A program made the position numbers and the translations under genes. A stretch of 64,000 nt of DNA. It comes from Rhodanobacteraceae bacterium (lineage in GTDB: Bacteria > Pseudomonadota > Gammaproteobacteria > Xanthomonadales > SZUA-5). How positions within the stretch are numbered: position 1 is the first letter of the stretch; every line of letters starts with the position of its first letter. The stretch spans positions 310,001 to 374,000 of the forward strand of contig JADJPR010000001.1 of assembly GCA_016713135.1 (NCBI GenBank). The letters run 5' to 3'. The notes below the pieces were generated by a model. That model did not search any database. It was given only the letters and a program-made list of their open reading frames with translations, and was not told the DNA's origin. Positions 50,574-59,531 of this stretch are shown in pieces.

Positions 50574-52472
50574 CTACACCCGCTGCGCCAGGAACTCGAA
50601 ATAGCGCTCCAGGTAGCTGATGCCGTTCTCGCGGTCGATCAGGTACGGGTTCATCAGGGTGTGGCGCAGGATCACCAGGCGGTCGGCGGTGGGATCGTCC
50701 GGGTTCAGGGTGGCCGGGTCGAGGTCGAGTTCCGCGAGCACCCGCGCGGTGTCGCCGGGCCCCAGCGTATCCGGATGCAGGGTGGTCATCGAGCCGAAGA
50801 ACTCGCGTGCCTGCAGCGGCACGTCGGGGTTGGCCTTGATCTGGTCGTACAGCCCGCGGACGTAGCGGTTCATCGCGCCGACGTCGCGGTTGCCGACCGG
50901 ATTGAGCGCCATGCACACCAGGTTGCTGTCCGGCGCGAAGGGCACGCTGACGCGCACGCGCCCGGCCTGCGCGGTGGCGAACACGGCCAGCGCCCGCAGG
51001 AACGCCTCGGCGCTGCGGATGGTCTGCCGCTGCAGCAGGCCGAAGTGGGCGTGGTCCAGCGGCAGTACCTGGTGGGTCACGTACACCGCCGCGGCGTTGG
51101 CGCCGGCCTTGGAACCCTCCGGGATGTAGCGTCCGAGCGCCCGGTGGCGGTGGAAGAAATCGTCGCCGGCATCCGCCTTGAACACATAGTCGGCGCTCTC
51201 GTCGAGGAGGCCCACCGCGCGCTGGTCGCGGCAGACGAAGGCGCCGACACCGAAGGCGAGGTAGCCAAGCTTGTGCGGATCGATGGTCACCGAGTCGGTC
51301 TGGCCGAGCGCGGCGAAGGCGGCATGCACCGCGGGCGAGGGGAAGTCGGCGTAGTCCTCGCGCATCGCCGACCATGCGCGCAGGCTGCCGTCGGGCTCGC
51401 GGAACAGGGTCGCCAGGTAGCCGCCCCAGGCGGCGTCGACGTGCACCGAGTAGCCGAGCCCGCGCGCCTGCATCCGCGCACGCGCCGCGACCAGGCCGTC
51501 GATCGGATCGATGGTCCCGAACTCGGTACTGCCGAGCACGCCCACCGTCATCAGCACCGGCTGGCGCTGCGCCAGTAAGTCGTCGAGCATGCGCTCGAGC
51601 GCGGAGAGGTCGATGCGCATTCCCGATTCCGGCACCAGGTGCAGCGAGTTGCGGCCCAGGCCGATCAGCTTCAGGCCCTTGCTCCACGAGTAGTGCGCGG
51701 TTACCGGCGCGAGCACGATCGGCGGCTTGAGATCGGGATGGCGCGCGAAGAAATCGATCAGCCCGAGGGTCTCGATGCGCTCGGCATTGACCCGCATGCG
51801 CCAGGTGCGCGCGTCGTGCGGGGATTGCTGCGCCAGCCAGGCATTGAAGCGGTCGAGCAACGCGATGGCCGCGTCGGGGCCGAGGTTGAAGGCCTGCCAG
51901 TCGTCTTCACCGCAATCGAGCCCCGGCACGCCGGCCGCGCGCAATGCCAGCGGCCAGGCCTTGAGCGCCAGCGCAAGCCGCAGTGACTGGTAGTTGGCCA
52001 GGGTGCCGCCGCTGGTCAGGTGGCCGAAGGCGCAGTCCGGCGCCGCAGGATCACTGGGGTAGCCGAGCATCCGCGCCAGTTGCAGGCCGGCCTTCAGCTC
52101 CAGGTCGATGGTGACCGTCGCCACTTCCCCGGTCACGTTGTTTGGGTTGTAGGGCAGCGTGAGGATCTGCGCCGCCAGGCCCGGGATCAGCAAATCCGAC
52201 ACCATGTGCCCGAGGTAGCGCGGGCTATGGAAGGGCACCGAGCGCTTCAGCGCCGCCGAGAGCGCGTGCAGCTCGCGCCGCAGCCTGGCCTCGAAGGCCA
52301 TGAACCCGGGCGATTGCGCCGCATGCGTCGGAATCGCCGGCGGGTCCTCGGGATGGAAGTTGCGCCGCCAGTAGATGTGGTCGCGCAGGAACTCGACCAC
52401 CAGTTTCTCCAGCAGCGCGTCGTTCTCGCCGTAGGGGCCGAGGAAGCAGGGGTAGAGGGCGGGGTCGGACAT
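50574..52472 (-). CDS. PLP-dependent group II decarboxylase (tyrosine/glutamate-type)
   Basis: 632 residues. The PLP lysine is K401 in SVTIDPHKLGY, and the cofactor Asp lies in HVDAAWGG (344-351); 'HLTSGGTLANYQSL' (151-164) is the phosphate-binding region. It belongs to the pyridoxal-dependent decarboxylase family that includes archaeal-type tyrosine/aspartate decarboxylases and sphingosine phosphate lyase-like enzymes; substrate unknown. At about 630 residues it is longer than usual (400-500), with extra sequence at both ends. ATG 52472 is chosen for homology; an ATG at 52520 also exists and neither has a strong ribosome binding site. Confidence 0.85.
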   Translation of the reverse strand: MSDPALYPCFLGPYGENDALLEKLVVEFLRDHIYWRRNFHPEDPPAIPTHAAQSPGFMAFEARLRRELHALSAALKRSVPFHSPRYLGHMVSDLLIPGLAAQILTLPYNPNNVTGEVATVTIDLELKAGLQLARMLGYPSDPAAPDCAFGHLTSGGTLANYQSLRLALALKAWPLALRAAGVPGLDCGEDDWQAFNLGPDAAIALLDRFNAWLAQQSPHDARTWRMRVNAERIETLGLIDFFARHPDLKPPIVLAPVTAHYSWSKGLKLIGLGRNSLHLVPESGMRIDLSALERMLDDLLAQRQPVLMTVGVLGSTEFGTIDPIDGLVAARARMQARGLGYSVHVDAAWGGYLATLFREPDGSLRAWSAMREDYADFPSPAVHAAFAALGQTDSVTIDPHKLGYLAFGVGAFVCRDQRAVGLLDESADYVFKADAGDDFFHRHRALGRYIPEGSKAGANAAAVYVTHQVLPLDHAHFGLLQRQTIRSAEAFLRALAVFATAQAGRVRVSVPFAPDSNLVCMALNPVGNRDVGAMNRYVRGLYDQIKANPDVPLQAREFFGSMTTLHPDTLGPGDTARVLAELDLDPATLNPDDPTADRLVILRHTLMNPYLIDRENGISYLERYFEFLAQRV

Positions 52473-52567
52473 GGGTGGATGCTGTGGGCACGCGGCCGGG
52501 CGCGCATTGATCGGAGTCATCCGACTCTACCCCGCCGCCACCCGTCGAGCGTCGGCGTGCTGCCGGG

Positions 52568-52815
52568 TCAGTCCGCTGCGCGCTGCGGATTGCGCTCGAC
52601 CACCCGGGCCCCGCAGCGGCCCACGTAGTGCTCGGCCTCGGCCACGCCGCCGGGCCACACGCCACCGTTGCAGTTAAACTGCGCGCCCCAGAACTCGAAG
52701 AGCTGCCGTCGTCGAAGATCAGGAACACCTGATTGGCCGGGTCGCCGCGCTCGTTGCGGGCGACGATGACGTCGGTGATGGTCTTGCCGACGATTTCACG
52801 GAGGCCGGATTTCAT
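52568..52815 (-). pseudogene. Small conserved protein gene, frameshifted
   Basis: ATG 52815 starts MKSGLREIVGKTITDVIVAR, continuing to VFLIFDDGS. Near 52700 the frame is lost; the next frame continues FEFWGAQFNCNGGVWPGGVA and ends RNPQRAAD at 52568. Joined, this is one protein of about 82 residues of a small conserved type I recall from gammaproteobacteria (pattern IVGKTI...VFLVFDDG.YFEFWG). A single missing base explains the break. Function unknown. Confidence 0.7.
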
Positions 52816-52991
52816 GGCGTTGCTCCTGCGGGTGGGAGCCTGAGTGGATGCCGCTCGCGTCTCACCGGCTGAGACAGCGCGACAGCCTACGTGCCTATTT
52901 CGATCGCGAATGAGCCTGGCAGCGCTTATGTGCGCGCGGGACGGGGCCCAATGACGACGGTCTCCGGAGGACGCGCGCTGGCTGGATCGTT

Positions 52992-53963
52992 TCAGGGACA
53001 GGGAACGCCGTCGAGTCCTTCGAGCAGCCGCTGGTAGTGGTAGGTGCCCGTTTGTCCGCCGAACTCCATCCACTGGAATCGCATCGTGGTGCAGGTTGGA
53101 AAACTCAGGGTGGCGTTACCCCAGTTGGACCATTGCACCTGCGCGGGATCGAAGGCAGAACCGAAGTAGCCGCCGGTAGTCAGCAGTAGTGGCACCGTGA
53201 TTTCGGTGGTGCCGGCGGTGTAGTCCACGTTGCCGGCGATCCAGCGCTGCAATCCGCCGGAATAGGTGTACCAGGTCAGGAACAAGACGCGGCGTGTGCC
53301 GATCTGTCCGGCCTCCACCAATACACCTTCGCCATTCCGCGCCGGATCGCAGTAGCTGCCGCTCAGCTTGCCCGAGATCGGCTGCAGTAGCGTGGGCAGT
53401 CCATAGTCTGCCGGGTTGTATCCGGCCACCGCCACGCTGGCATTCGGCGACGCGCTGGTGCCCGCCAGGTAGACGAAACTGAAGCTGGCGTCGTCATCAA
53501 AGACAAACGATGAGTTCGTTTCGTTCAGGACCATCGTGGTCGGCGCCAGCAAACTGCCGCAGAAACTGTCCACCAATCCATTGTCGGGATCGGTGTCGAG
53601 AAACACTTCATTCGTCTGCTGCGCGTTCTGGATCAACACCACGCGCAGGCCACCGCATACAAACGGGGTACCGGTCACGGCCGTGAATGTCAGCAGCAGT
53701 TGCGCGTCGTCGGGCGTTGAGCAAGGCTTGCGCCAGAACGTGCCGCGAACCACCGCCGGCGGTGCGCTTGCGCCGGCGGTGTTGACTTCAAAGGACCACG
53801 CAGGTCCGCTCGGAACCGTCGTCAATGGCACTGCGAGGCACTGCGGTGTGATTTCCTTGTTCGGCGTACGTCCCGGTTCAGCCGCTGCAGTGTCCGCGGC
53901 GAGGGCCAGCGTGCCAGCAGTCACGACCGCCCATGTACATGCGGAAAACGTCCACGCGTTCAT
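52992..53963 (-). CDS. Secreted protein of unknown function, 323 aa
   Basis: ATG 53963 has AGGAG upstream and gives the signal peptide MNAWTFSACTWAVVTAGTLALAADTAAA. The N-terminal half is beta-rich with paired Cys (ITPQCLAVPL, RKPCSTPDD, VCGGL, SFCGSLL). The C-terminal half (about 200-323) is a recurring exported module with SGSYCDPARNGEG, 'RVLFLTWYTYSGGLQRWIAG', 'GGYFGSAFDPAQVQWSNWG' and a final Cys-containing 'SFPTC'. I have seen this pattern in exported proteins of related genera but it has no named function. It ends LDGVPCP without the GFE tail. Confidence 0.68.
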   Translation of the reverse strand: MNAWTFSACTWAVVTAGTLALAADTAAAEPGRTPNKEITPQCLAVPLTTVPSGPAWSFEVNTAGASAPPAVVRGTFWRKPCSTPDDAQLLLTFTAVTGTPFVCGGLRVVLIQNAQQTNEVFLDTDPDNGLVDSFCGSLLAPTTMVLNETNSSFVFDDDASFSFVYLAGTSASPNASVAVAGYNPADYGLPTLLQPISGKLSGSYCDPARNGEGVLVEAGQIGTRRVLFLTWYTYSGGLQRWIAGNVDYTAGTTEITVPLLLTTGGYFGSAFDPAQVQWSNWGNATLSFPTCTTMRFQWMEFGGQTGTYHYQRLLEGLDGVPCP

Positions 53964-54100
53964 TGGAAACTCCTGGGTGCCGACGGTCATCGCGGCGGCC
54001 AGCAGATTCCATCGGGTCGCCGGCGCCATGGCACGGACTTGGATTCATGCGGTGCGTCGAAGGTCCCCGGCGCCGTTGCAGCGGCGCCGGGGGCGTGGGG

Positions 54101-55779
54101 TCAACCCTCGAAGCCATTGCGGAACAGACCATCCTCGGCGATCGGTGCGACATAGATCCCGGCCCAGCCCAAGGTGTTTTCCGGGTCGAGCGGATCGACG
54201 TACAGCATGCTCAGGGTCACACTCAGCCGACCGCCACGGAATCCGTCCCGCTCCACACCGACTGCACTGACGAAAGAACCCGCCGGGGCCAACGGATCGA
54301 CTGACGTACCCGTCGTGGTCCCGACCTCGGCCACCGTCCGCAACGGAAAACCGTTGACGATTCCTTCGCGAAGATAGAGGCCATCCAGGGACCTGCGCTT
54401 GGCCTTGAAAACGACCTGGCCACTGCTGCCCGGCGGCGAATGCAGCGCGGCGAAGGTGCCCGCACGCCAGCGCGCCAGTTCCGTGCCGGGCTCGATCGAT
54501 CCGCCCGCATCGGGCGCTCTGCCCGAGAATCCCCAGAACATGAAGTCCTCGATGCCCTCCTGCAGGGTACGTGCGACGCGGTGGGTGGTATCGGTGTCCA
54601 GGTCGTAGACAAACACGCCCTGATTGACCGGAATCTCGACTACCAGACCGGTCGGATGGATCAGGTTGCAGTACGCGATGATGTCGGGATTGCCATCGAC
54701 CGGACACACCAGCGTCTTCTGGAAGGTCTCGGCCCCCCAGCTGGCCCAGAATGCAACTCGGCTGCCGTCCTCATTCAAGGAGAGCGCCTCGCCCATCGTC
54801 CGGAACCCAACTCCCGCGGGCTCGCCTGAACCTGGCCGCCGATGCTCGCGATGACCTGCAGCGGGGGCGTCGACGCGATCGGGGCGCGATAGATGCCGCC
54901 GAGCGTCGGGGCTTCCTCGATGTCGAGGCCGGTGAAATACACGAAGCCATTGGCGGCGCTGGGCGGAGCTGTAGAACCGAACTTGGTGGTACCACCGGCG
55001 GGCTGGTTGGGGATCACCGTGTTGGAGCTGGCAATAAGCCCGGTATAAGGGACTGGCGAGGTCGCGACGACGTCCCGGAAATAGATGCCGGTACGTCCGA
55101 GCCCATCGCCCAGATCGGTGTAATTGCCCTTGTAGACGATGTATCGGCCATCGGCGATCGCGGGTGACCCGGGGAACTGGTCGAAGCGCTGGCCCAGCAG
55201 TGCGCCCGGCACCGAAGACCAGGGGAAGCTCAAAGTGAACTGATCGGGTTCGACGGCACTGCCGAGCAGGCTTGCGCCGGTGACCGGAACCCCATTCGGA
55301 AAGACATAGATGCCTGAAGTGCCGATACGCGTTTCCGTGGTTCCCAACAGATAAGTCCAGACGGGCTCATGCTGGCCCCGGGTGGCAATCAGGTTCGAGG
55401 TGGCGTCGATCCGGGGAGTCGACGGGAATTCCAGATAACCCGCTGGAACGCCGTTGTAAAGCGTGTTGTTGGGATCGGAAACAGCGTCGCCGCGGGTCAA
55501 CAACTTCACGACAGGACCAGCCGGAAACAGGTTGCGCTGGTAGATACCGTCAACTTGTTGCGCGCTCCCCACGCTGCTGCGCGCGCGAAAGACCAACAGT
55601 CCCGCATTGTTGATGGCGGGCTGGTTGTAGCTCTTGAACGTCGCGCCCGCAACGCCACCCGGCGCAATGTCGGCGTTGTTCACCCCGACGGTCCAATTCA
55701 GTTGTTGTGCCTCCGTCTGTGCACCGAACAGCGCCAGCGAGAGCGCGATTGCGATGGCTGTGCGAGTGACGGTACTCAT
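54101..55779 (-). pseudogene. Secreted DUF7453-like protein, interrupted by one frameshift, ending FRNGFEG
   Basis: ATG 55779 with GGAG upstream; signal MSTVTRTAIAIALSLALFGAQTEAQ. The first frame runs to about 54835 (IASIGGQ), then continues in another frame as PGSGEPAGVGFRTMGEALSL and on to GLFRNGFEG at 54101. Joined length is about 560 residues, the same type as 260-1834. The break is a single-base change around 54829-54845; both halves have normal composition, so either a recent mutation or a consensus error is likely. It lies downstream of the group II intron and is transcribed in the same direction. Confidence 0.75.
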
Positions 55780-55981
55780 GGCTGTTCTCCAGCGAACTCC
55801 GAGCCTGGCGCAGGTCATCCGGGCATTCCGGATACTGCTCGGCTTATGAGCGTGCGCCCGCGGCTACGAGCGACATTGATCCCGATCAATACCGCTGGCC
55901 GATTGCTTGGAAACTGGGTGGGGCTGGCATTGCACCTGGGACCAAGCCGCCTGTCCTGCTCGATCGCGGTAGGAATGCCCG

Positions 55982-57469
55982 TCACCGGGCACCCCCCGCA
56001 CAGATCCCGGCGGGCGCAATTAACGCACCGGGCTCCCACCTTGGGTGTTTGACGCGAAAGCGCACGCTGGGCCAGGGATGGGTGATGCGCGGTCGGGGAA
56101 TGTAAGCCTCCGCCAGCTGGCTCATTCGGTCCCACGTGGTGGAGCCCCGCTGGCTGCGACGCTTGAGCGCCTTGCGCCAGTGGTCGACCGCGTAGTGCCG
56201 GAACGCGTCCAGCCGATGAAAGTTGGTCGGTACGCCGTGGTAGGCCATGTAACCGCCAACCACCTGCCCCAGCCATTTCCCCTGAACCGGGATCGGTTGG
56301 TGGAGTCGACTCCGCAGGCCGTCCTTGATCGCCACCAGGGCAGCACGCATGCGGTCACGCCGAGTATGGCGACGAAGTTGAAATTCGCCGCGCCGGTCGC
56401 GTCCGCAGATGTGCGTGAACCCCAAGAAGTCGAACGTCTCGGCCTTACCCTGTCCCTCCCGGTCGCGCTGCACTTGCGCGTAGCGGCCGAACATCAGCAG
56501 CCGGGTCTTCTCCGGATGCAGGGTCAGTGCAAATCGCTCCAGTCGTGCGCGCATCGCAACCAGGGAATGCTTCAGCGTCGCTCTGGTGCTGGAATCCCAG
56601 CACGATGTCATCGGCATATCGCACCACGATCATCGAGCCCCGGGCATGGCGCTTTCGCCATTGCTGGGCCCAGAGGTCAAAGACGTAGTGCAGATACACA
56701 TTCGCCAACAGCGGTGAGATCACGGCGCCTTGCGGCGTCCCCACCTCGGTGGCCAGGTGCACCCCGTCCTCGATGACTCCCGCTTTCAGCCACTTCCTGA
56801 TCAGCCGCAACACCCGCTCATCGCCGATACGATGCTCCAGAAACCGCAATAACCACTCATGACTCACGGTGTCGAAGAACTTCGCCAAATCGGCGTCCAC
56901 GATCCAAATTTTTTCCTGTCCAATCGCCACCGCCAGAGCGTCCAGCGCATCGTGCTGTCCACGCCCTGGTCGGAAGCCATACGAGAAGCCCAGAAAATCC
57001 TGCTCGTAAATCGCATTCAGCACTTCCACCAGCGCCCGCTGCACGATCTTGTCCTCCAGTGCCGCGATGCCCAAGGGACGTTGCCGTCCATCAGCCTTCT
57101 CGATGTACTGGCGGCGCGAAGGTCGTGCTCGGTAGGTGCCACGGTGAACACGCTCGTGCAAATCCGCGAGTCGGCGCTCCTGGTCAACCTCGTAGTCGTG
57201 CCACGTGACGCCATCCACACCGACGGCCGCATCCCGCTTCAACCAGGAAAAAGCGGCCGCCAACAGCGATGGCGTGAGGTGGTGCAACAGCGCCGTGAAG
57301 CGCTCCTGCCCTCGGACTTTCGCCCGTTCGCGTACACGGTGCAGCTGCAGTGACACGCTTTCCGGCTCTGCGTCCGGCGCGTGCGTGGCTGTCCCGCGTT
57401 CCCTTCGGCCTGCCGCCTTCGCTCCATGAACTCCGCCTCCGCTCGCGCGTTCTTGTTCGCCCACTTCAT
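55982..57469 (-). pseudogene. ltrA: Group II intron reverse transcriptase/maturase, two frameshifts
   Basis: Starts MKWANKNARAEAEF at 57469. The frame is lost somewhere near 57360-57400, resumes at SVSLQLHRVRERAKVRGQER, carries the RT core (AVGVDGVTW, 'DADLAKFFDTVSHEW', 'GTPQGAVISPLL', 'RYADDIVLG' with the catalytic YADD), is lost again at a CCC run near 56564, and resumes LERFALTLHPEKTRLL through the maturase domain to ICAGGAR. Joined length is about 495 residues. The end of the ORF overlaps intron domain V. No H-N-H endonuclease domain is seen. Probably inactive unless the frameshifts are sequencing errors. Confidence 0.85.
56003..56035 (-). ncRNA. Group II intron domain V
   Basis: 33 nt reading GAGCCCGGTGCGTTAATTGC then GCCCGCCGGGATC on the minus strand: a catalytic hairpin with a TTAA tetraloop, as required for splicing. 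It is intact although the protein is not. Confidence 0.75.
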
Positions 57470-57854
57470 CGCTACTACGCAGCAGTCTGACTTCTCCGGT
57501 CCGTGCATTGTCGGCTTCGGCTCCTCGCCTTCCCGACACGGGCCGACAGGCGTCACCGCCCACCGGTCGGACCGGAGACCTCCCGGCTCCGTACAAAGCG
57601 CGTATCCCATGCCAGGGTTCAGCGACCTCGCCGGGTCGCCACGACGCTCGCGAATAGCGCGTCGCAGCGTGCTGCCTTCCGCCGAATAGAAAGCGTCGGC
57701 ACCCGGAATTAGGGTTCTTTCGCGGCTCAATGGCTGGCCTATGGACGCCCCTGTCAACGCTTCACGACGCATCTCGCGATGCGCCATGCATGACTCGGGG
57801 ACAGATTGGATCGCTACTCCTCTCCCTGTCGGGGACTCTCACCCCTTACGCTTT

Positions 57855-57874
57855 GCCGGTTTGCGCCGGCGCAC
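57855..57874 (-). terminator. Hairpin following the GFE-tailed gene at 57875
   Basis: GTGCGCCGGCGCAAACCGGC on the minus strand directly after the TAG stop; the same hairpin, with a one-base difference in the loop, follows the GFE gene at 1871. Likely terminator and near the intron insertion site. Confidence 0.55.
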
Positions 57875-59427
57875 CTACTCGAACCCGTCCGCGAACAGCG
57901 CCGTTGGGCCCTGTACTTCGAAGGCGCCGATGTCGACGGCGCCGACCCGCGGCAATCCGCGCTGGTCGGCCGGCGGCGCGCCGGTGGCGGTGCCACTGTC
58001 GATCGCCGGCGAGCCGGGCAGCAGCGCTTGCGTGCGCGTGGGCCCGCCGTTGTCGCCCAGCGCGCCGAGCAGGGCGTCGGCGTAGATCGCGTCGGGGGTG
58101 ACGCGCGCTTCCTGCTGGCCGCCGCTGCCGGGGCGGGTCTGCGGGAACTGGATGTTGTTGGATCCGCCCTGCACCGGGTTCAGCAGGGTCCAGGGGTTGA
58201 AGGCATTGCCGCCGGTGTTGTCGAAGAACACAGAGTTGCGCAGCGTGATCGGCCGTCCCGCCCGTTGGCGATGCCACCGGCGAAGCACACGCCGCAGGGC
58301 GCGCGGTTGCCGGCGATGGTGAGGTTCTGCAGCAGCAGCGGGGCGGTGCCCTGCAGGTTCATCGCGCCGCCGAGGCCATTGCGCGCGATGTTGCCGGAGA
58401 AGGTCGAGTTGACGATCTCGCCGCCGGTGGTCACCGCGCCGTGGTCGAACAGCGCCAGCCCGCCGTAGCCCACCGCCGAGTTGTCGCTGAAGGTGGAATC
58501 GCGGATCGACACCGGGCCGCCCTGGATGTAGGCGCCGCCGGTGTGCTGGTCGCTGCCGTCCTGGATGTTGCCGTGCAGGGTCGATTGCCAGATCCGGGTC
58601 AGGCTGGTCTGGTCGTAGACCGTGGTGAACAACCCGGCACCGAAGGCGTTCGCGTGGTTGGCGGTCAGGCGCGTGCGGCACAGGCTGAGCTCGCGGGTGT
58701 CGCCGTCCACTGCCAGCGCGCCGCCATTGCCGCCGCTGCCCGGGTTGCCGCCATCGCCGGTGGCGTAGTTGGCGTTGAACTCGCTGTCGAAGAAGCGGAT
58801 CTGCTGCGTACCGAGGGCGTAGAAGCCGCCACCGCTGGCGCCGTGGTTGTCGTCGAAGCGGCAGCGCACGCACACGAACTCGCGGTGGCCGGTGAGGTAG
58901 ACCGCGCCGCCGCCGCCATCCTGCGCCACCTCGATGGCGCGATTGCCGATCAGCTGCACGTCGTACAGCTGCAGCCCGACCGCGCGCCAGGGCTCGCTGC
59001 CATGGTCGTTGAGGATCGCGCCACCGGAGCGCGCGAACTCGTTGCCGCCGGCGCTGCGCGCGTCGCCATCGCGCAGCACCAGGTTCATCAGCACGATGTC
59101 GTAGTTCGCCAGGGCCGGATTGCTGATGTCGATGATCCGTCGCGCGCTGCCGCCGGACAGGGTGGCGCCGCCGCCGTCGAGGCGTACCGCGCGGGTGATC
59201 TGCAAGGTGGCGTCGAGTGTCAGCGTGGCGCCGCCGAGGTTCAGGCGGAGATCGCCGCCGGCATTCAACGCCGCCTGCAGCTGTGCGCGCGTGACGCTGC
59301 CGGGGCTGCCATTGCCGAGCACCGTCGGGCTGGCCAGCAGCGGTGTCGCCGGCGTGTCGCAATTGAACTCCTGGGTGCTCGCAGTGGCGCACCAGAGCCA
59401 GGCCAGCAGGGCGTAGCGCGTGCGCAT
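57875..59427 (-). pseudogene. Secreted polymorphic beta-helix protein ending LFADGFE, one frameshift
   Basis: ATG 59427 (GGAG upstream) gives the signal MRTRYALLAWLWCATAS. The body has polymorphic outer-membrane-like repeats: 'FDDNHGASGGGFYALG', 'FNANYATGDGGNPGSGG', 'TFSDNSAVGYGGLALF', 'TFSGNIARNGLGGAMNL'. Near 58256 one G is missing from a G-rich run (GIANG), after which RPITLRNSVFFDNTGG continues in the next frame to SPAIDSGTATG, VDIGAFEVQG and the end TALFADGFE. Joined length is about 517 residues. The group II intron follows the stop codon. Confidence 0.78.
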
Positions 59428-59531
59428 GGCGAGTCTCCGTCCAAGGTGCTGACAGTGCGATGGTAGCGCGCTGCTTTCGCGCAGACCGTGATCAGGCATG
59501 CTTGCGCGCTCTCCGGTTCGAAGGTCCGACC

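Larger units (their letters stand above)
55963..57874 (-). mobile_element. Group II intron with degenerate reverse transcriptase
   Basis: About 1.9 kb. The 5' structural part (about 57870-57470) contains GGGGTGAGAGTCCCC and other conserved-looking RNA elements. The intron-encoded protein follows (57469-55982). At the 3' end domain V is visible at 56003-56035 (minus strand GAGCCCGGTGCG-TTAA-TTGCGCC), followed by domain VI and a likely end near 55963 (CCTACCGCGAT). A GTGCG at 57874 directly after a stop codon is the best 5' boundary, but that sequence also belongs to a terminator hairpin; the true boundary could be about 25 bp inside. Confidence 0.8.
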
